Shown one piece after another: positions 56,801-64,000 of a stretch of DNA of 64,000 bases. The notes beneath the pieces were generated by a model. It was not told the origin of the DNA. It saw only the letters and a list, made by a program, of their open reading frames with translations, and made no database searches. Positions within the stretch are counted from its first letter, which is position 1. The number at the start of each line of letters is the position of its first letter. Origin of the DNA: Eudorina sp. 2006-703-Eu-15 (Eukaryota > Chlorophyta > Chlorophyceae > Chlamydomonadales > Volvocaceae). The stretch is from the NCBI GenBank assembly GCA_003117195.1, contig BDSI01000018.1:1025338-1089337 (forward strand). The letters run 5' to 3'. Both the position numbers and the translations under genes were made by a program.

Positions 56801-59800
56801 GTCTGGATCCTGGATCTGAAGGCGAAGTCCTGGATCCAGATCCAGCCGGCCGTGGAAGCCACGACGACGTCCGGGTCGCCCTGCGTCCACGCCACGTTCC
56901 CGGGGCGGTACCGCCATTCGGCAGTAGCCGTACCGCCGCCGCCGGGGCAGCAGCTGGGAAGTGCCTGTAGCAGTGCCGGCGACGACGACGACGAAAGCCG
57001 CCGACGGCTCCGCGAGCTCGACGGGTGGCGGGTTGTGGTCTTCGGCGGCCGCAACGGCGATGCCGTACTCGGGGACGCGTGGGTACTCAGCCGCGACCCA
57101 TGGGTCAGTGTCGGTGACGGTGCCGCCGCCGCCGCCGCGCAGCTCGCTGACGGCTGGCGCTGGCGTCAGGTGGTGCCGTACCCGCTGGGTGACGCGCCCA
57201 GCCCCCGCAAGTCCCATGCCGCCTGCTGGGTCCCCGCTGCCACAGCCCCCACCGCTGCACCCTCCACCGCGACTACTACCCTCGCGTGTGCCGCCTCGCC
57301 GTCGTCCGTGCCGCCAAGCGCCCCGTCTGGAGGGCGCTGCTCGTCCGGCCGTATGTACGTCCACGGCGGTACGTGTGGGTACGGCCTCCACTTCGACGAC
57401 GCCTTCTACCTGGACCTCGATTCATACACCTGGCACCGCTGCGGCGGCGGGGGGCCGGAGCAGCAGCGGCAGCAGGACGGCGGCGCCGCCGCCGCAACCA
57501 GCGGCGGCGGCGGCGGCGGCGACGACGAGTGGTGGCGCTTGGCGGCGGCGGCGCCGCCCGCCTGCTTCAGCCACACGCTCAGCCGCTGGGGCCCCTTCCT
57601 GGTGCTGGTGGGCGGCTACCCCACCGACCACCACCAGCGGCTGTGTGTCCTGGACACCGCCACCCACCAGTGGACCTCCCTGGACACCCACCTGCTGCTG
57701 CAGCCGCAACAGGCCGCCACGACCGCGACCGCGGCGGCGGCGGCGCCGCCGCCGTCGCCGCCGTCGCCGACGTTCGACTTTGTTCCGATCCGGCACTGCG
57801 CCCAGGTGGTGGGCGACACGCTCTTCGTGATGGGTGGCGGGGCCTTCTGCTTCAGCTTCGGGACGGTGTTCGGCGGCTGCTTTGCGATGCAGCTGGGGGG
57901 CAGTAGCGAGGGCGAGGGCGGCGGGGAGGGGCCGCTGCTGGCGGCGCTGGCGGGGGCGGCGCGACGGGCGCCCCAGCTCGGCGAGTGGCGGCCGCCGCCG
58001 CCGATAGCGCCGTTGCTGCCGCTGCCGCCGCCGATGGCGCCGCTGCCGCGGCTTCAGGGCCTGAGGGCGACCCAGGCGGCCGCGGAGGGCGAAACCGTGA
58101 GGCAGAGGCAGCATCACAGGGATGCCGTTCCTGCTATTGCGGCCGCTACTGCTGCTGCTGCCGCTGCCATTGGGATGCCTCCTGCGGTGGCTACAGCCGC
58201 CGTCATGAAGCTGTCCTCCTCCGGGGCAGACCCAACGCGGCCGCGGGACCCTGAGGGGCCGCAGACGGCGAGAGGGAGCAAGAAGGGATCGACAGCTGGG
58301 ACGGCCACCGACCCACGGGTCATTTTCGGCGGCGGAGACAGCGGCGGAGATGGCTGGGTGGTCAGCGTTGCGCCGCAGCACGCCAAGCACGTGAAGGATG
58401 CGCTGAAAGCCGCGGGGGCGCTGGACCCGAGTAGACGGGGGGGCGTGCAGGCGCCGCCGCAACCGGCAGAGGGGGGCCCAACGGCGGGGGTGGAGGCGGC
58501 CGATCGCGTGCTGCTGCCCATAACCGATGCGGCTGCTGCGGCGCTGCGGAGAGATGGGGCTGGAGAGGGAGAGGGGGTGCCCGCTGCGGGCGTTTCTCCA
58601 GCCCTGGCGGAGCTGCTGACCCGGACAGGGGCACAGGTGGGCGGTTGGGATGGTGGTTGTACGGAAGGGTAGAGCTGCCGTTAGGGGGCCGTTACGATCT
58701 CCCAGTAGTCCCGCCAGATAGGGATGAATGCGCCGTGCACAGCGTTTGCCAAGCACGCGTCGTAACTGCCGTACCCGCCTGAACCCTTCCTAGGGGTCCC
58801 GCTGCGCCGGGTTGCTGTACCTCCCCCCACCACCACCCCCATCTGGGCCTGCCTCCTCACCGCCACCTCACCCAACCGCAGTCAGGGCGGCATGCGGTAG
58901 TCCGGATGTCCATCTCTCGGCTAACCGCCTCCGTACACCGTACACCAGCGGAGGGCGATGGCCCAACTTTGGGTTCCTCCGCGACGGGTCCACAATGCGC
59001 TGATGCCGCCCTGCCGCCGCCTACCCGCTGTAATGAGCTGATAACCCACCCCACACACATACACACACGGCTGAGTTTCTTTTCACACACCGCCACGCAC
59101 ACACCCGCTGAACCGCCTCTCCCCCCTCCCCTCCCCTCCTCCGCGGGCAGCTCCTCCGCACCCGCTTACCTCCCGCCTCCAAGGGCCCCCTCAGCCCCGC
59201 CCAGCGGCTGCGGGACGCCGTGGCGGCACTGCTGCGGCCACTCGCCGCCGGCGCCGCGGAGGGGTCCCCTCCCGCCCTGCTGGTTTCTGAGCTGCTGGCC
59301 GACCTGCCCTCTCGCTGGGAGCGGCTGGGAGACCTGGCGCTGCTGCCCGCCGGCTCCGTGGGCCACCCGGGCTGGGAGGGCGCACTGGCGGCGGTGGGGG
59401 CGGGGGAGGGGGCGGAGGGCGTAGGGGGGCCGCTGCTGCCGCTGTGGCGGGCGGTGGCGGGGGCTCTGGGGGTGGAGCGGCTGGCGCGGCAGGCTCCGGT
59501 GGCCAACACGGGTGAGTGCGGGAGGGGGCCGGTCCCAGTCTTTTAAGAGGCAACTACCCGGGGGTGGGGGTGGGGGAGGTGCCGGGGCGCGCTTCGTCGT
59601 GGTTTACCCTAGAGCTATACCCTCCCTCCCTTCCTTTTGCTCTGGCAGCAGCGCAGTTTGAATGTGTCTACCAGTTTCCTATACCTATATCCCTCCCTCT
59701 CTGGCCTCCCTCCCACTCGGCCTCCCTCCCTCCCGCCCGCCCGGCCGTCCGCCCCAGGCACCCGCGACAGTCGGGCGGTGCTGCTGCTGGGCTCCAGCGG

Positions 59801-62800
59801 CTGGGTGACCCACCGCGAGGGCGGGGTGCTGTTCCAGCTGGACGTCACCCGCTGCATGTTCTCCTCGGGCAACGTCACGGAGCGCACCCGTCTGGGCTGG
59901 GGCAGGGGCCTGCCGGGCGGGGGCGCACCGGGCTGGGCGGCGGGGGAGACCGTGGTGGACCTCTTCTGCGGCATCGGCTACTATACGCTGCCGCTGCTGG
60001 TGGTGGGGGGCGCGGCCAAGGTGCGAGGAGGGGGCCCGGGTGGTGGGGGGGGGAAGGGAGGAGCGGGGACAGGGGAGGGGGTGGGAGAGGGTAGGGGGCT
60101 AGGATTTGGGGGAGCGGGCAGATAGCAGCGGCCAAGGTGCGAGGAGGGGGTGAGAGCGGTCAACGCCCACAGAGCGGGCTGGGGCGGGGGTAAGGGGAGG
60201 GGAATGATTTTTGGTGTGGGGGACGAGGGCCGGTAGCAGGCGGGTGTGGGCCCCGGTGAGGTGGGGTGGGTCGGGGTGCGGCGAGGGTGTGCGTGCGGTC
60301 AGGAGTTGGGTTGGGTCAGGTCGAGTCGGGTCGGTAAACAGGCTGTCGTACACTCGCGTTCCGTCAGTGTCCCGCAGCGGCTCCCCTCCCCTCCCCTAGT
60401 CCCCTTCCTTCCCCTTCCCTCCCTCACCCCAGCCCCCAGCCTCCCCCCCGTAGTCACCTGCCTTATGGCCACCACCTAACACTTTATGCGTTATGCAGCA
60501 CTACAGCCCTCCCCTTGCTCTTTTAAAACACACGACCACACCGCCCCACCACACCGCCCCACCACACCGCACTGCACCCCACCGCCCCACCCCACCGCCC
60601 GCAGGTCTACGCCTGCGAGTGGAACCCTCACGCGCTGGAGGCCCTCCGTCGCAACCTGCTACAGCCCCCGCTGCCAGCTGCTACTGCCGCCTATGCAGCA
60701 ATCGACGCCCCCCAGGCGGCCGCTGCCCCCCGCACCCCCTTTCCCTCCGCCTCCGCCTCCCCCTCCCACTCCCCTCCGCTGCCGCCGCTGCCGGTGGCCT
60801 CCCGGTGCGAGGTGCTGGAGGGCGACTGCCGACTGACGGCCCCCGCGGGGGTGGCGGACCGGGTGCTGCTGGGGCTGCTGCCCTCCTCCAGGGTGGGCTG
60901 GGAGGCCGCCGTACGGGCGCTGAAACCAGACACGGGTACGTCGTACGTAGTGGTGGTGAGGCGGAGGGATAGGAAATTGGTAGACATATTTATACAGCGC
61001 ATATTTATACAGGAGATGGGGTGTGTGATATGTGCAAGGACTGGGCCGGGGGCGGGCCGTCATGTCCCGCAAGGGAGAGGTGTTGGGTGGCGGGGGCGTT
61101 GTTGATGTTGCAGTGCGGGGGCGGAGGTGGGTCAGGGAGCAAATGGGGAAAATGGGTAACCTAGGTAAGGCCGCGCGCCGACGCCAATCGTGAGCCACTG
61201 CCCCCGTCTGCTCCCTGGTGGGTGAGGCGGGGGATGGGCTGTCGGCACCGGACATCAGGTGGGGGGTCGGACCCCTAGGCGCCCGCCTGTGAAACGACCC
61301 TCCGCCAGATGTCCGGTGCCCCACCTCACCCACCTCACCCGCCCTGCTGTTCGCGCTCCTCCCCGCCCCTCCTCGCTGGGCCCATTTATCTCAAATTTCA
61401 ACCCCTTTCTTCAATCCCTTCCCCTCTTCTAGTAATGTACCCCCTCCCTTCCCCCACCTCCCCTGGCAGCAGCGCAGTTTGAACATGTCTACCTATTTCC
61501 TATACCCCCCTCCCCCCCCATGCTCCCCCTCACGTCGGTCCCCCCCAGGCGGCTGGCTGCACCTGCACCACAACGTTACGGACAGCGAGGAGGCGGTGTG
61601 GCTGCAGCAGACCCTGGCGGAGCTGCGGCGGCTGCTGGCGGCGGAGGGTCGGGAGGGCTGGCAGCTGAGGCTGCACCACGTGGAGCGGGTCAAGTGGTGG
61701 GGGGGGGAGGGGGGGCAGGGCTTGCGGGCAGGGAGGGGGAAGGGGGGTTTTGGTGGCATGCGGCGGTGGGGCCGTTTTGGAGCAGAGGCCAGAGCAGATG
61801 AGGTCCTGGTAGTGCGGGTGACAAGTAGGTGAAAAGCCGTAAGCCCCGACGAAGTGAGGAAGGGAGTCTAAGATACCCGGGGGGATGCGATGGGCGGCCG
61901 ACCACCGACCACCGACTTACTATGTGTGCATTGTGTATTTGTACGAGCAGGTACGCTCCACACATCCGGCACATCGTGATGGACATCGAGTGCCGACCCG
62001 CGGGTCACATCAGCCACAGCCAGGACGCACAGCGGGCCGCCCCCAGCCGCACCCCCACCCACATCTCGACCACCGCGGGTTCTCTAGCTGCCACGTCAGC
62101 CCAAGCCCCGCCGCCGCAACCGCAGCAGCAGCAGCAGCCGCGGACTAGACCTTCTCGACCGTCGTCGCAACCGCCTGCCGTACCACCCGAAACACCGTGT
62201 CACAACCCGATCGCGGGGCCATTGCCCCCAGCGGCCGCCAACGGGGTCACTGCCCAGCCCTCCGGATCCACCGCGGCGTGGTACAAACAACCGTACGACA
62301 CGCTGCCACGTGTGCGGCGCGTGCGGGGCGTGCTGAGCCGGGAGGTGTTTGAGGCGGACATCAGCCCGGGCCGGCAGCCGGTCATCCTGGAGGGTGAGGC
62401 GGGCTGCAGGGGCGGGACTCCAGGGGCGGGGCCCTAGGGGCGGGGCTCCAGAGGCGGGGCTCCAGCCTCCAAGGCTGGGCTGGGGCGCGGCATGACGGCG
62501 GCAGTACCGCACGGATGTCCCGGAGCCGGTTTCCCCGTCGCGTCGTTTGATGTGCTCACATCCCTCTCCTCCGGGCCCCCGCGGCCCCCGCGGCCCCCCG
62601 GGGGTCCACGTCCAGCCGCACCGCGGTGCTCCGCCGGCACCGGCCACCCGCTGGCCCGCCCTCCCGGCAGCCGCCCCCCACTCCCACTCCCACGACCTAC
62701 ACCCGGCTGCTGCCATTGCTACTGCTGCCCCTCTCCCTCGCCCTCCCAGGCCTGGACCTGGGCCCCGCCCCCCGGCTGTGGACCTCCCAGTACCTGAGGG

Positions 62801-64000
62801 GGCTGCCGGCGGCTAAGACCACGTTGGTGGGTGGGTGGGTGGGTGGGTGGGTGGGGGGTGGGTGGGTGGGTGGGTGGGTGGGTGGGTGGGTGGGTGGGTG
62901 GGTGGGTGGGTGGGTGGGTGGGTGGGTGGGTGGGTGGGTGGGTGGGTGGGTGGGTGGGTGGGTGGTGGGTGGGTGGGTGGGTGGGTGGGTGGTGGGTGGG
63001 TGGTGGGTGGGTGGGTGGGTGGGTGGGTGGGTGGGTGGGTGGGTGGGTGGGTGGGTGGGTGGTGGGTGGGTGGGTGGGTGGGTGGGTGGGTGGTGGGTGG
63101 GTGGGTGGGTGGGTGGGTGGGTGGGTGGGTGGGTGGGTGGGTGGTGGGTGGGTGGGTGGGTGGGTGGTGGGTGGGTGGGTGGTGGGTGGGTGGGTGGGTG
63201 GGTGGGTGGGGTTTGGCTGGGTGGAGCCTGGCAGTGCAGAGTGTCGGAAGGCGCAGGGGCGTGCAATGACTGCCCGGGCGATGATCCGCTGCCGTAGGGC
63301 CCCTGGGGCATCCGCGTCTGACCCGCGGTCCCTCTTGGTGGGGTCCAGGGTTACGGGTTCACAGTCCCCGCTGCGCACGGTCGGCCCCGGCCTCCCCCGA
63401 CTGGACAGCGCTCGACTCGCCCCTCCTTTCGCCTCGGCCCTTATGTCAGCACGGCGGCCACGGCGACCCCTTCCCCGGCCCCCCATCCTCACCGCCCCCC
63501 CCTCGCGAACCCCGCGACCTTTCCTATCCCCTCGCCCTCTCTCTATGCATTTGATGTAACCCCTCCCACCCCTTGTCCCGCGCCCTTCCTTTTTTTCGTC
63601 CTTCGTCCTCGTCCCCCCTTACCTCCCTCCTCCCCTATTACCTATATGCCCCGTCCTCCCCCCCTTCCCCCCAAAGGTAAGCGTCCACGTCACCAGGGAG
63701 CCCGACGGCCTCCTGGACTTCGTCCACAAGAACTTCGCCTTCCGCACCCTGAGCCTGGAGGAGCTGATGGCCAGGATGCAGCAGGCGGCGGCAGAGGAGG
63801 CGGAGGGGGAGGAGGAGGAGGAGGGGCAGGCCGCGGGGGAACAGGCGAAGGAGGCGTGTGCCGGGCCCCCGGCGCAGCGGCGCAGCCAGCAGCGTCGGGG
63901 ACCTCGGCCGAGGTTGGGTGTAGCCCCCCCGCCTCCGCCTCCTCCCCCTCCTCCTCGCCCAGGTGGCCGGAGCTGGTGCCGGGGGGGGCTGAGTTCGGGG
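53831..64000 (+). CDS. Fused wybutosine-synthesis protein TYW3-Kelch-TYW2-JmjC (partial, runs off the right edge)
   Basis: Exons 53831-53894, 54176-54375, 54690-54773, 55178-56008, 56528-58636, 59151-59511, 59758-60020, 60605-60935, 61549-61696, 61951-62393, 62750-62826 and 63677 onward join in frame, at least 1745 residues. Residues 1-210 are TYW3 (DKSRKGSVDAPVAAL, TTSSCSGRITVF, YASHEP, NEKFQQNLDRIRKF). Residues 394-850 hold five to six Kelch repeats (RIYLLGGYGG, YVVLIGGRT, RVVVFGGRN, MYVHGGTC, VLVGGY), as in TYW4. Residues 1097-1475 are TYW2 (DVTRCMFSSGNVTERTRLG, ETVVDLFCGIGYYTLPLL SAM loop, VYACEWNPHALEALRRN). From about 1580 comes the start of a TYW4/TYW5-type JmjC domain (PGRQPVILEG.DLGPAPRLW, VSVHV, FVHKNFAFRTL). 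The enzymes modify G37 of phenylalanine tRNA. The TYW4 methyltransferase (LCMT) domain is absent. Confidence 0.88.
54791..54815 (+). repeat. Intron-end motif, 5' form, TYW intron 3
   Basis: GGTACAGGACATTGGTGGAC, a degenerate reverse-complement form of the motif, begins 17 bp after the donor at 54774. It pairs with the 3' form in the same intron (55011-55055). Confidence 0.5.
55011..55055 (+). repeat. Intron-end motif, 3' form, TYW intron 3
   Basis: Contains ATGTCTACCAATTTCCTAT, the best-preserved copy, inside the intron that ends at 55177. Confidence 0.8.
56029..56060 (+). repeat. Intron-end motif, 5' form, TYW intron 4
   Basis: GTATAGGAAATTGGTAGACT followed by TATTTATACC, starting 20 bp after the donor at 56009. 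Confidence 0.8.
59637..59690 (+). repeat. Intron-end motif, 3' form, TYW intron 6
   Basis: CTGGCAGCAGCGCAGTTTGA, then GTGTCTACCAGTTTCCTATA, in the 3' half of the intron ending at 59757. Confidence 0.8.
60967..61001 (+). repeat. Intron-end motif, 5' form, TYW intron 8
   Basis: GGATAGGAAATTGGTAGACA then TATTTATACAGCGC, 32 bp after the donor at 60936. It is the inverted partner of 61461-61510 at the other end of the same intron. Confidence 0.85.
61461..61510 (+). repeat. Intron-end motif, 3' form, TYW intron 8
   Basis: CTGGCAGCAGCGCAGTTTGA, then ATGTCTACCTATTTCCTATA, about 40 bp before the acceptor at 61548. Confidence 0.85.
62827..63211 (+). repeat. GGGT tetranucleotide satellite starting at a splice donor (TYW intron 11)
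   Basis: About 385 bp of GTGG/GGGT units with occasional one-base slips, beginning at the donor GT itself (TTG|GTGGGT). The plus (sense) strand is G-rich and could form many G-quadruplexes. Frames across it encode only Gly-Trp-Val or Pro-Thr-His repeats and are not genes. Confidence 0.95.

Noticed and set aside
57422..58756. 444-residue minus-strand frame
   Set aside because: Antisense to the Kelch exon of the TYW fusion, Arg/Pro-rich without recognisable motifs.
62697..63492. Long minus-strand frames encoding Pro-Thr-His repeats
   Set aside because: They are the translation of the GGGT satellite in a TYW intron; every frame is open because the unit contains no stop.

Overview
The window is nuclear DNA of a unicellular green alga, most likely a chlamydomonadalean (Chlamydomonas/Volvox relative). 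The evidence is very GC-rich sequence with many short exons joined by GT..AG introns, a plastid ferredoxin with a Chlamydomonas-type transit peptide, an early light-inducible protein, an octotricopeptide-repeat (OPR) protein rich in Gln, Ser and Pro, and the transposon types present (a TOC/DIRS-like tyrosine-recombinase element and a Penelope-like element with an N-terminal GIY-YIG domain). I cannot name the species.

Layout. (1) 1-1359: three exons of an unrecognised plus-strand gene, then repeats and unassigned DNA to about 3.99 kb. (2) 3.99-43.2 kb: a tandem segmental duplication. The ancestral unit was [small membrane protein, +]-[cytochrome P450 last exon, +]-[DarP/YjgA-like DUF615 protein, +]-[OPR protein, -]. 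There is an OPR 5' fragment (copy 1), a complete unit A ending in a broken OPR copy 2, and a complete unit B ending in the intact OPR copy 3. Unit A carries a LINE fragment. Unit B carries a 159-bp insertion, a 1.69-kb TIR transposon, a 2.2-kb tyrosine-recombinase element and a 3.5-kb Penelope-like element. The sister unit preserves the empty site for each, so the insertion boundaries can be read to within a base or so. (3) 43.6-45.8 kb: an ELIP gene (+). (4) 46.4-47.7 kb: a decayed hAT-like transposase. (5) 48.4-49.0 kb: plastid ferredoxin (-). (6) 49.0-52.2 kb: nothing assigned. (7) 52.2-53.7 kb: an LYRM2-like LYR protein (+). (8) 53.8 kb to the window end: a giant fused wybutosine-synthesis gene, TYW3-Kelch-TYW2-JmjC (+), running off the right edge.

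Functional themes are plastid biology (ferredoxin, ELIP, OPR RNA-binding factor), mitochondrial complex assembly (LYR protein), ribosome and tRNA maturation (DarP-like, TYW fusion), and recent transposon traffic. The most unusual signal is a short motif, ATGTCTACCAATTTCCTAT, found near the 3' ends of introns, with its reverse complement near the 5' ends of introns, in two unrelated genes. Two introns carry both halves as inverted repeats. This could mark introns derived from a TIR-bearing introner-like element or an intron-bridging RNA stem. Gene models are hand-built from reading frame, splice consensus and protein family knowledge, with no alignments or transcript data.
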